A DNA stretch of 48,658 bases. Source: an uncultured Clostridium sp. GTDB taxonomy: Bacteria; Bacillota; Clostridia; TANB77; CAG-508. Positions 8,417 to 15,567 of this stretch are shown here, in pieces. The notes beneath the pieces were generated by a model, which saw nothing but the letters and a program-made list of their open reading frames with translations, did no database searches and was not told the DNA's origin. A program made the position numbers and the translations under genes. Position 1 is the first letter of the stretch, and every line of letters starts with the position of its first letter. The stretch lies in contig CAMCQH010000012.1 in assembly GCA_945877035.1 (NCBI GenBank), forward strand, positions 1-48,658, written 5' to 3'.

Positions 8417-10156
8417 ATGTCAAAATTAAATGTAGATCAAAAAAATATATGTGCATTATTGGGAGATAAAAAATCAGATTTTGTAATTCCAGATTATCAA
8501 AGACCTTATGCTTGGACTGAAGAAGAATGTCAAACATTATGGGAAGATATTTTTGAGTTTTCTTTTCCAGAAGGAAAGTATAATCAATTTAATAATGATG
8601 AAGAATATTATTTAGGACCAATAGTTACATTTAAAAATGATAATGGAAAATTAGAAGTAATTGATGGACAACAAAGATTAACAACATTAATGCTACTATT
8701 AAGAGCTTTTTATGTTAGATTTGGTTCTATGAAAACAGAAGAATCAATGAAAACGAAAGAATTAATTGCAAAATGTTTATGGAAAACAGATGAATTTGGT
8801 ACAGCTAATTTAAATGAATTAAAAATTGATTCGGAAGTTGCTACAGATAATGACAAAGAAGAGTTTCTAGAAATATTAAAAACGGGTGAAGTTAGAGATA
8901 ATCAAAAAAGTAAATATGCAAATAATTATAGATTTTTTCAGAAAAAGATAGAAGAATTCTTGAACGAGTATTTAGATGTATTTTCATATTTACCTATTAG
9001 AATACTTAATAATTGTATCTTACTACCAATAGAAGCAGATAATCAAAATACAGCATTAAGAATATTCTCAACTTTAAATGATAGGGGATTACCTTTATCA
9101 GATGCGGATATATTTAAAGCACAATTTTATAAATATTATTCTGCTAAAGGCGAAAAAGATGCTTTCATAAAAAAATGGAAAGAACTAGAGGAAACTTGCG
9201 AAAAAATATTCAAACCACAACAAGGAACGCCAATGGACGAACTATTTACAAGATATATGTATTTTGAAAGAGCTAAACAGGGAAATAAATCTTCTACAAC
9301 AGAGGCTCTAAGAAAATTTTATGAAAAAGATGATTATGCAATATTAAAAAAAGAACAAACTTTAGATAATTTATCAGCATTAGCTGATTTCTGGAATGAT
9401 ATAGCTAATCAAGATGAAGAGAGATTTTCAAAGAAAATATTAAGAAAACTATTTATACTAAATTATGCTCCAAATGGTATGTGGAACTATTTTGTTTCGG
9501 TGTACTTTATGCAAAATAAAGATCCTGAGAATCAGCTAGATGAAGAGAAATTCTATAACTTCCTAGATACGATAATTCCATTTATTTGGGCTTATGCAGT
9601 ATACAATCCTGGTGTAAATGCTTTAAGAACTCCAGTATATGCTGAAATGATAAACATAGTTAATAATAAAGAGGTGACATTTGAAGAATTTAAGTTTGAA
9701 TTATCTGCAATTAGAAATTCTATTGAAAATTACAGATATTTGAATCAAAGACCAATAACAAAATCTATGTTAATATGGTGGGCTTTTCAAAATGATCATC
9801 AAGAATTACTTGAATTATCAAGTACATTTGAAATAGAGCATATTTTTGCAAAAAATAGACAAGAAAATGAAAAGAGTTTAGCTAATCCTGAAAATATTGA
9901 AACTTTGGGAAATAAATCTATATTAGAGAAAAGAATAAATATAAGAGCCTCAGATTATAGATTTGAAGATAAAATAAAATATTATAAAGGATTTACAAAT
10001 TCAAGAGGAGTACATAAAGAAGGTACAAAAATAAATGAATTATTATCTATGGCTTATAATAGAGAAGATTATACTGAACATGATATAATGGATAGAAATA
10101 ATAATATAATAGAATCTTTTCTTAATTATATGAAAACTAAAAACTTAATAAAATAA
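8417..10156 (+). CDS. GmrSD-like DUF262/DUF1524 protein (probable type IV restriction nuclease)
   Basis: A 579-aa single-chain protein of the DUF262 (GmrS N-terminal) plus DUF1524 (GmrD, HNH-like) family. The DUF262 signature is clear: IPDYQRPYAW (24-33) and VIDGQQRLTTL with DGQQR at 83-87, a ParB-like NTP-binding motif. The C-terminal DUF1524 motif is FEIEHIFAKN (His near 474). Family members such as GmrSD cut modified, e.g. glucosylated hydroxymethylcytosine, phage DNA. It has its own promoter next to the hsdS locus and a hairpin terminator, so it is a separate unit in the island. Substrate is not predictable from sequence. A related possibility is a defence protein with DUF262 in another role. 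Confidence 0.85.
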   Translation: MSKLNVDQKNICALLGDKKSDFVIPDYQRPYAWTEEECQTLWEDIFEFSFPEGKYNQFNNDEEYYLGPIVTFKNDNGKLEVIDGQQRLTTLMLLLRAFYVRFGSMKTEESMKTKELIAKCLWKTDEFGTANLNELKIDSEVATDNDKEEFLEILKTGEVRDNQKSKYANNYRFFQKKIEEFLNEYLDVFSYLPIRILNNCILLPIEADNQNTALRIFSTLNDRGLPLSDADIFKAQFYKYYSAKGEKDAFIKKWKELEETCEKIFKPQQGTPMDELFTRYMYFERAKQGNKSSTTEALRKFYEKDDYAILKKEQTLDNLSALADFWNDIANQDEERFSKKILRKLFILNYAPNGMWNYFVSVYFMQNKDPENQLDEEKFYNFLDTIIPFIWAYAVYNPGVNALRTPVYAEMINIVNNKEVTFEEFKFELSAIRNSIENYRYLNQRPITKSMLIWWAFQNDHQELLELSSTFEIEHIFAKNRQENEKSLANPENIETLGNKSILEKRINIRASDYRFEDKIKYYKGFTNSRGVHKEGTKINELLSMAYNREDYTEHDIMDRNNNIIESFLNYMKTKNLIK

Positions 10157-10280
10157 TTAGAATATTCAGAAGTAAAAATACTTTTCATAATCAATAATAA
10201 ATTGGTTATGGAGAATATTTTTATTTTGTATTCAAAATTTATATATAAAAGCTAATTGACATAATCAACAAAACATTATA

Positions 10281-10322
10281 TAATCCGACTTAAAAATATT
10301 CATTTAAGTCGGATTATTTTTC
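10281..10322 (+). terminator. Rho-independent terminator after the GmrSD-like gene
   Basis: A perfect 14-bp stem TAATCCGACTTAAA (10281-10294) pairs with 10303-10316 across an 8-base loop and is followed by TTTTTC. Confidence 0.85.
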
Positions 10323-10440
10323 TATAAATTTGTAAAAAGACTTAAATATAAATAAATTCATTTGAATAGCAAAATACAAAAGATTAAAAATAAAGCTTAT
10401 TATCTTCGAGATTTATAATTTAAATTTTGTTATTATATGT

Positions 10441-10460
10441 TTAATCAAATATTTGATTAA
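10441..10460. promoter_or_regulatory. Perfect 20-bp palindrome, possible operator
   Basis: TTAATCAAATATTTGATTAA is a perfect palindrome located between a TATTAT -10-like box (10431-10436) and the GGAG of the AraC-type gene. It could bind a dimeric regulator or form an RNA hairpin near the ribosome binding site. Confidence 0.4.
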
Positions 10461-10478
10461 GTTTGAAAGGAGAATAAT

Positions 10479-11351
10479 ATGAATAATTTAATAAGAGTAT
10501 TTAATAAAGCAATAGAATACATTGAAGAAAAAATAAAAAATAGTGAAGAAATAACTAACAAAAATATTGCTGATGTTTGTGGATATGAGCAACATTATTG
10601 TTCGAAGATTTTTCAAAAATATGCTAATATGAATATTCAAGAATATGTAAAAAGAAGAAAAATGTCATTTGCATTTGGAGATTTAATAACATCACATAAA
10701 AATATTGCAGATATTGCAGAAAAATATTTATATAGTGCGGATGGATTTACAAAAGCTTTTAAAGATGTCTTTGGAATTACTCCAATACAATTGAGACGTA
10801 GAGAAAAAATAGAAAATATAAGTAATAAATTTTTAAATTTAATGTATATTGAAGATTATTCAAAATATATAGGTGAAGTTAAAGATTATACTATTGCAGA
10901 TGAAGAAGAAATGAAATTTATAGGAATTTCTGATATAGATTTGCTTTCAGAAAATATTCTTACAATAGAAAATGATTTTGAAGATATGGCTATTATTAAT
11001 GGAAATGGGAAGGTGTTTGAATTATATTATTATTTAGATGAGGAAAGAACAGCTCCAGATACATTTTACGGAAATTATTATAGTCCATTTGGATACTATC
11101 CTAAAGATTTTAGGATTATTAAAGTACCAAAGCAAAAATGGGTTAAATTTAATGAGGAGAGTATTAATAAAGATATTACTATAAGTGCTATAAAATCGTA
11201 TTTTCATAATGAATGGATAAAAAAACATAAAGAATATGAAATTGATGATAATTATGAAATTGCATTTGAATGCTATAATGATGAATATTTGGAAGATAAT
11301 TATCAATTAACGAGGTGTGAAGTATGGTTTCCAATAAAAGAAAAGAAATAA
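10479..11351 (+). CDS. AraC/XylS-family regulator with GyrI-like effector domain
   Basis: A 290-aa transcription factor. Residues 1-110 form the double helix-turn-helix of the AraC family (ITNKNIADVCGYEQHYCSKIF; IADIAEKYLYSADGFTKAFKDVFGITPIQLRR). Residues 150-290 look like a GyrI/effector-binding domain, ending in CEVWFPIKEK as such domains often do. These proteins usually sense small hydrophobic compounds and control transporters or detoxification genes; no such target lies alongside. AAAGGAG lies 8 bp before the ATG. Its 3' end overlaps the next frame by 28 bp. A palindrome at 10441-10460 could be an autoregulatory site. Confidence 0.85.
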   Translation: MNNLIRVFNKAIEYIEEKIKNSEEITNKNIADVCGYEQHYCSKIFQKYANMNIQEYVKRRKMSFAFGDLITSHKNIADIAEKYLYSADGFTKAFKDVFGITPIQLRRREKIENISNKFLNLMYIEDYSKYIGEVKDYTIADEEEMKFIGISDIDLLSENILTIENDFEDMAIINGNGKVFELYYYLDEERTAPDTFYGNYYSPFGYYPKDFRIIKVPKQKWVKFNEESINKDITISAIKSYFHNEWIKKHKEYEIDDNYEIAFECYNDEYLEDNYQLTRCEVWFPIKEKK

Positions 11352-11791
11352 TTATTGATTCAAATATGACAATATCCGAGTTAAGTTTGCTTTTTCTTGA
11401 AAATAAGTATAATAAAATTTCTTATAATAGTTATGGTAATTATCAAGATAGATTAAAAATAATAAATGAATATTTAGGAAATATAAAATTAAGGGATTTT
11501 AGAAAGGATAGAATTAATGATTTTGAAAATTATCTCAATAATGAAAGAAAATGGAACTACACCTTTAAACCATCAAATATAACGATTAATGAGATAATGA
11601 ATGTTCTCAATCAATTACTAAAAGCAGCAATTAGATGGAATTTACTTGATAAAGATTATAATTGCATTGTTAAAGAAAAAATAAGTGAAGATGAAAGAAT
11701 TAATTTAAAGAAACTACAAGATCAAATTAATGATTTTCAAAAAATCAGGATAACAAATAGTTTAGACATAATTTGGAACACAAAGAGGTGA
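11324..11791 (+). CDS. Truncated tyrosine integrase, N-terminal core-binding domain only
   Basis: 155 aa resembling the SAM-like core-binding domain of phage-type integrases (SYNSYGNYQDRLKIINEYLG; LRDFRKDRINDFENYL; NEIMNVLNQLLKAAIRWNLL). The catalytic R-H-R-H-Y domain is absent: the frame stops after about 150 residues, and no continuation is seen in other frames. The start overlaps the AraC-type gene by 28 bp, but GAGGTG stands 6-7 bp upstream, so it may still be translated. It is probably a remnant left by a mobile element. Translation and any function are uncertain. Confidence 0.55.
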   Translation: MVSNKRKEIIIDSNMTISELSLLFLENKYNKISYNSYGNYQDRLKIINEYLGNIKLRDFRKDRINDFENYLNNERKWNYTFKPSNITINEIMNVLNQLLKAAIRWNLLDKDYNCIVKEKISEDERINLKKLQDQINDFQKIRITNSLDIIWNTKR

Positions 11792-11796
11792 TTGTT

Positions 11797-12081
11797 ATGA
11801 GTAATAAAACTGAATATGATACTATTTTAGCTTTGGCTAGAAAAAGCAATTTTAAAAAGATAATGATTATAAGAGATAGTTGGAATACTGGAAATTGGTG
11901 TATTGTTAATTCAATAGAAATCAAACCTGATGGTGAACATTGTAAACCTTATGGATATATAAAATATTCAAATGGGAATACTTTTAAAGGCTATTTTCCA
12001 GCTGATAATACATATTCTTGGAAATTGATAAAAGTATTAGATGAAAATATGAAAGTTATTAAATCAAAGAATGAAATATAA
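11797..12081 (+). CDS. Small conserved-looking protein of unknown function
   Basis: A 94-aa protein that I do not recognise. The start at 11797 is chosen because GAGGTG (11784-11789) sits 7 bp upstream; an in-frame ATG at 11773 lies inside the preceding frame and lacks a site. It is a compact, Trp- and aromatic-rich protein (RDSWNTGNWCIVNSIEI, YSWKLIKVLDENMK) with alternating beta-like segments and no membrane segment. It follows the integrase remnant with 5 bp between them, so it may be cargo of the same lost element. Confidence 0.6.
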   Translation: MSNKTEYDTILALARKSNFKKIMIIRDSWNTGNWCIVNSIEIKPDGEHCKPYGYIKYSNGNTFKGYFPADNTYSWKLIKVLDENMKVIKSKNEI

Positions 12082-12190
12082 AAGTAATAAAATAATTAAT
12101 TTTGCTTTTTTTGATATAAAGTTACACGTTTCGACAAATTTTATATATTTAATGATATATAATGTTCTAAAATAAGAAAGAGGGAAATAT

Positions 12191-13510
12191 ATGAAAAAAT
12201 ACGAATTAGAAGCAAATGATATCAATATTCATAATTCATTAATAGATGATAAATTAGAAAATAAAGAATATTTAAGTAGTCTTATAAGATTAATTTCAAA
12301 TATAGATGATAACGAAGTTATTTGTATAGATGGTTATTGGGGAGTTGGAAAAACATTTTTACTTAAGCAATTAATGTATTTAATAATGCATTATAAAGAG
12401 AATAATAATCAAGAACAATTTAAAGTTGTTGAAGCAGAAAAAGATGTTTTAATTAATATATGTGACAATAATATGGTATTCTATTATAATGCATGGGAAA
12501 ATGATGATCACAGTGACGTTTTGGAATCAATTATTTATAATATATTAAACTGCTATCCAAAATATAAAAATGAAGTTACAAGTAAATTTGATAAAGAAGA
12601 AACTGTTAAAGAAGTATTAAATATTTTAACAAAAATTGTATCAAGTAAATTTTTTAATATAGATTTGAGTGCTGAAAAAATAGATAGAATAAAAACATTT
12701 AATGACTTATCAGATGAGATTAATACATATGAAAAAAGAAAATCATTATTTGAAAAATTGGTAAATAAAATTCTATCTGGCAAAAGAATGATATTAATTG
12801 TAGATGAATTGGATAGATGTAATCCATACTATGCTACTAAATTATTAGAGACTATTAAACATTTTTATAATTTATCTAATGTAACAGTAATTATAGCATC
12901 AAATAATAAAGAACTACAAAATACTATAAAAAAACAATATGGACAAAATTTTAATGCTTATATTTATTTGAATAGATTTTATGATTATATAATGACAATA
13001 GATAATAATAGAAGTATTGATTATGCAAAAAAATATTTAGAATATAGAACGGAAACTTATTTGCCTCATGAGGTATTTTATGCGATGATAGAAAAATATC
13101 AATTTTCATTAAGAGATTGTAATAGATATAGAGTATTATATGATACAGCAGTAGAATATATAGAAAACACTGATAAAAGAAATTTCTTCTTTAATAAAAA
13201 GGAAAATCACTGTATTTATAGTATAATTCTTCCAATTATTTATGCATTCAAGATTAAAGATATTGATGCATATAATCAATGCTTAAATAGACAAACTAAG
13301 AAACTTGAGGAAGCGTTATATTACTTAAATGATTATTTCAATAAAAAAGGTCATGGAAGATGGTTGTTAGAATTTGTTGAAATAAATAAGCAAAACGAAG
13401 AAATTACAGATGAAGAGATAATAACAGAAATATCTAATACATTTAATAAAGTTCTTAATTCAGGTGGAATAGATAAGTTGTTTTTAAGGGCAATACGAGT
13501 TAGTTTATAA
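12191..13510 (+). CDS. KAP-family P-loop NTPase
   Basis: A 439-aa STAND/AAA-like NTPase of the KAP family. Walker A is GYWGVGKT (about 48-55) and Walker B is ILIVDELDRC (about 198-207), the hallmark KAP form with DELDR. The region after Walker B (LLETIKHFYNLSNVTVIIASNN) fits sensor 1. KAP proteins with an insertion carry transmembrane helices; here no clear membrane segment is seen, so it is probably cytoplasmic. KAP NTPases recur in phage-defence loci, and the setting here fits, but no partner nuclease is adjacent. It has AAGAGGG upstream and a strong terminator downstream, so it is a single-gene unit. Confidence 0.85.
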   Translation: MKKYELEANDINIHNSLIDDKLENKEYLSSLIRLISNIDDNEVICIDGYWGVGKTFLLKQLMYLIMHYKENNNQEQFKVVEAEKDVLINICDNNMVFYYNAWENDDHSDVLESIIYNILNCYPKYKNEVTSKFDKEETVKEVLNILTKIVSSKFFNIDLSAEKIDRIKTFNDLSDEINTYEKRKSLFEKLVNKILSGKRMILIVDELDRCNPYYATKLLETIKHFYNLSNVTVIIASNNKELQNTIKKQYGQNFNAYIYLNRFYDYIMTIDNNRSIDYAKKYLEYRTETYLPHEVFYAMIEKYQFSLRDCNRYRVLYDTAVEYIENTDKRNFFFNKKENHCIYSIILPIIYAFKIKDIDAYNQCLNRQTKKLEEALYYLNDYFNKKGHGRWLLEFVEINKQNEEITDEEIITEISNTFNKVLNSGGIDKLFLRAIRVSL

Positions 13511-13511
13511 T

Positions 13512-13566
13512 AAAAAAGTGTGAAAGTGAACTATTAGATAAATAGTCAATATTCACACTTTTTATT
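13512..13566 (+). terminator. Terminator after the KAP gene
   Basis: AAAAAGTGTGAA pairs with TTCACACTTTTT (13552-13563), with an inner CTATT/AATAG stem and a T-run downstream. Confidence 0.8.
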
Positions 13567-13575
13567 TTATAAAAT

Positions 13576-13740
13576 ATACTAAAGAGTTATATTATCCTAT
13601 TATTTCAGATACAGGATAATACTAAGAAAATTAACTGACTTTAGTATCATCGTCTCAACAGCAAACACATTCCTATGCTGTTGTATAGGTAAATATCGGA
13701 ATCTGTGGATATTTACCTTGTTAATTTTCCTTCACTTTAG
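13576..13740. ncRNA. Candidate structured RNA with nested helices
   Basis: Perfect complementary arms visible by eye: 13591-13598/13613-13620 (8 bp), 13626-13635/13720-13729 (10 bp), 13656-13663/13676-13683 (8 bp) and 13687-13697/13708-13718 (11 bp). CTAAAG at 13579-13584 can close the whole set with CTTTAG at 13735-13740. Alternatively, 13576-13584 can pair over 9 bp with 13639-13647, which would cross the 10-bp helix as a pseudoknot. No protein frame is present. The family is not recognised; the strand is undecided because the arms pair on both. Confidence 0.5.
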
Positions 13741-13989
13741 ACCTTTTTAAGTAACTATTCAAAATTTTTCCTATTTACTACACATAAAGAATTGTAAAAC
13801 TATTTGTAATATATAAACTATTAGATAGATTACTTATCTATAATAAATTAAAACAACATAATAATATCAAATAAAATGAAAATTGTAAGTGTATTTATTT
13901 AATAAAATTATAGTTATCTTAAAAAGGTTATGGGCTTAAAACTTTATATTTAATTTAACTTGTAAAATTGCTTAACAAGACCCAGTGGA

Positions 13990-14496
13990 TTACAAATCGA
14001 TATCAAATTCAATACTATTTAGTTTTGAAATTTCAAAATCAGTATTTCGAATTTTTTCATCTAATTGCTGAATTTGAGATTTGATTTCTTCTTGATTGTA
14101 ATTGATTTCTTGAATTTGAAAATATGAGTTATTTACTTCAGTAACCCTTTGCTTCAAATTGCGATAATTTAGCAATGTCTGCAAATTATCTTTTAATTTT
14201 CTTAAGTTACTATTTTCAACTATTGCAGATTGAATTGTTCTACCATCAGAAAGCTTAAATGAATTGTTCTTTTCATAAAGTATGCTTTTTAGTTTAGAAA
14301 TCTCATTAGCTAATCTATTAACTTCAGATAATTCTTCATCAAAATCTTTTTTATTGTCTTCAACTATATTAGTAGTGCCATTCAATTCTTGAATAGAAGT
14401 ATTTAAAACATGTTTTTTTAATGCATAAAACAAAGATGAGTATTGTCGTTCATTTTCATCAATTAAACACATTAAACTAGATAAATTTATTTTCAT
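13990..14496 (-). CDS. DIP1984-family coiled-coil protein
   Basis: A 168-aa, mostly helical, charged protein. The segment KLSDGRTIQSAIVENSNLRK, followed by a hydrophilic region and the closing IQQLDEKIRNTDFEIS, matches my memory of the DIP1984 family (named for a Corynebacterium diphtheriae protein), whose members share a DGRTL-type motif and a C-terminal helix. Function is unknown; some members are annotated as septicolysin-like, without evidence here. AAGGAGG lies just before the ATG. It is the second gene of a minus-strand pair with the HTH protein upstream, separated by a terminator at 14540-14566. Confidence 0.65.
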   Translation of the reverse strand: MKINLSSLMCLIDENERQYSSLFYALKKHVLNTSIQELNGTTNIVEDNKKDFDEELSEVNRLANEISKLKSILYEKNNSFKLSDGRTIQSAIVENSNLRKLKDNLQTLLNYRNLKQRVTEVNNSYFQIQEINYNQEEIKSQIQQLDEKIRNTDFEISKLNSIEFDIDL

Positions 14497-14539
14497 TTCT
14501 ATCTCCTCCTTAACTTTATTAAATTATAAAACGAATAGA

Positions 14540-14566
14540 AATAAAAAAGGTCGCATAAAAAGCGAC
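14540..14566 (-). terminator. Terminator between two minus-strand genes
   Basis: GTCGC (14550-14554) pairs with GCGAC (14562-14566); read on the minus strand the hairpin is followed by CCTTTTTTA. It would end the HTH transcript before the DIP1984 gene. Confidence 0.65.
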
Positions 14567-14578
14567 AAAAAAATAACG

Positions 14579-14947
14579 CTATAGAATAGCGTTGCAGTAT
14601 GTAAATAGATAATCGTTTATGATATTTAAATCATAAATGTTATTATCTAAACAATAGCATATAATTAGGTCAAATTTGTTTGTACTTAAAGAATAACCAG
14701 CTGAGTTTAATAAAGTATTAAATTCAGATTTGTTTAATCTTAAAGAAAAACATAATTTGATAATTACATTCTTTCTAGGAATATAATCCTCATTACATCT
14801 AATTTTAGAAAACAACTTACGATCAATATCTACACGCTTGTAAATTTCAGAATCTTTATGACCACTCCTATCTATATAATAGAAAAGAGTTTCATTAAAA
14901 CTCTTAGATTTACTACAATTTAAATATTCACAAATCTTATTATTCAT
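14579..14947 (-). CDS. Small helix-turn-helix-like protein
   Basis: A 122-aa helical protein. SEIYKRVDIDRKLFSKIRCNEDYIPRK, then an amphipathic stretch LNKSEFNTLLNSAGYSLS and FDLIICYCLDNNIYDLNIIND. In my memory this pattern recurs in Firmicutes as a stand-alone protein and as the C-terminal domain of some macro-domain proteins, and it looks like a lambda-repressor-type fold. Whether it binds DNA is not shown. AGGAGGAGG precedes the ATG. It is transcribed divergently from the MerR/vWA pair, which suggests shared control. Confidence 0.6.
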   Translation of the reverse strand: MNNKICEYLNCSKSKSFNETLFYYIDRSGHKDSEIYKRVDIDRKLFSKIRCNEDYIPRKNVIIKLCFSLRLNKSEFNTLLNSAGYSLSTNKFDLIICYCLDNNIYDLNIINDYLFTYCNAIL

Positions 14948-15161
14948 AAGAACCTCCTCCTTTTTTAATATTATCTACATTTGATAAATTGTAGTTTGAG
15001 GCTTATAGCCTAACAAAAGAGAATTTTGTTCCTTGAATATTTAAATTGTAAAACTATTATAGCATATCTTGGGTAGAAAAATCAATAAATTAAAAAAAAT
15101 TTTAAAATATCTTGACATCGTTACGTAACGATAGTAAAATAAAAATCAGAGAGGTGAGAAA
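14948..15161. promoter_or_regulatory. Divergent control region with leader hairpins
   Basis: On the minus strand TTGATT, 18 bp, TATAAT (near 15056-15085) would start an RNA of about 110 nt before the HTH gene. That leader holds two small hairpins (AGGCT/AGCCT near 15000 and CTACA/TGTAG near 14980). On the plus strand the MerR promoter lies at 15112-15140. Confidence 0.5.
15112..15140 (+). promoter_or_regulatory. MerR promoter with palindromic operator
   Basis: TTGACA (15112-15117), 17 bp, TAAAAT (15135-15140). The spacer holds the perfect 16-bp palindrome ATCGTTACGTAACGAT (15117-15132). A dyad between -35 and -10 is the typical MerR-family binding position, so autoregulation is likely. The 17-bp spacer is shorter than the 19 bp of classic MerR-activated promoters. 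Confidence 0.7.
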
Positions 15162-15566
15162 ATGGAGTACAAAGTATCAGAACTTGCAGACAAAGCAGGA
15201 GTAACAAAAAGAACAATACACTATTATATAAGCAAAGGCTTACTTTTACCACCTGAAGGTAGTGGAGTAAATAGTTTGTATAATGATGAACATCTAGAAA
15301 GAATACTTCTAATAAAGAAACTACAGGCAGAATATATGCCATTAAATAAGATAAGAGAATATATTTTAGAAAATCCTACAGAGAAAGTACAAAAAAATGC
15401 TAAAGAATTAAAAACAAAGATAGCTAGAGATGAAGGACAGGAAATATACATTAGAGAAAATGTATGTGATATATTTGAAATCCATTATTCAGAAGAAAAT
15501 GGTGAAAAATATAAACATATCATCGAGAATGTAAAAAAATATGTAGAAAAAATGATGGAGGATTAA
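15162..15566 (+). CDS. MerR-family transcriptional regulator
   Basis: A 134-aa regulator. The winged helix-turn-helix is at the N-terminus: YKVSELADKAGVTKRTIHYYI, then the wing GLLLPPEGSGVNSLYNDEHLERI. A coiled-coil dimerisation helix follows, and a short acidic C-terminus with no Cys-rich metal site, so a metal ligand is unlikely. GAGGTGAG lies 7 bp before the ATG. Its stop is followed 1 bp later by the ATG of the VIT/vWA gene, so the two are cotranscribed. The palindrome in its own promoter suggests that it controls this operon, and possibly the divergent HTH gene. Confidence 0.88.
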   Translation: MEYKVSELADKAGVTKRTIHYYISKGLLLPPEGSGVNSLYNDEHLERILLIKKLQAEYMPLNKIREYILENPTEKVQKNAKELKTKIARDEGQEIYIRENVCDIFEIHYSEENGEKYKHIIENVKKYVEKMMED

Positions 15567-15567
15567 T

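Larger units (their letters stand above)
10157..10478. other. Intergenic region with tandem hairpins and a palindrome
   Basis: Three structures are visible. A 10-bp stem lies at 10186-10195/10201-10210, nested in a 7-bp AATATTC/GAATATT stem and followed by a T-rich stretch. A terminator lies at 10281-10316. A perfect 20-bp palindrome lies at 10441-10460, just ahead of the AraC-type gene. No ORF with a ribosome binding site is seen here. Confidence 0.6.
13511..13989. other. Gene-free region after the KAP gene
   Basis: Contains the KAP terminator and the candidate structured RNA (13576-13740). From about 13745 to 13989 I see only AT-rich sequence with no supported gene. It ends at the 3' end of the minus-strand DIP1984-type gene. 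Confidence 0.6.

Noticed and set aside
15000..15060. GTTTTACAATTTAAATATTC-like sequence resembling a CRISPR repeat or tracrRNA
   Set aside because: Single copy, no spaced repeats, no cas genes in the window. It fits better as the leader of the minus-strand HTH gene.
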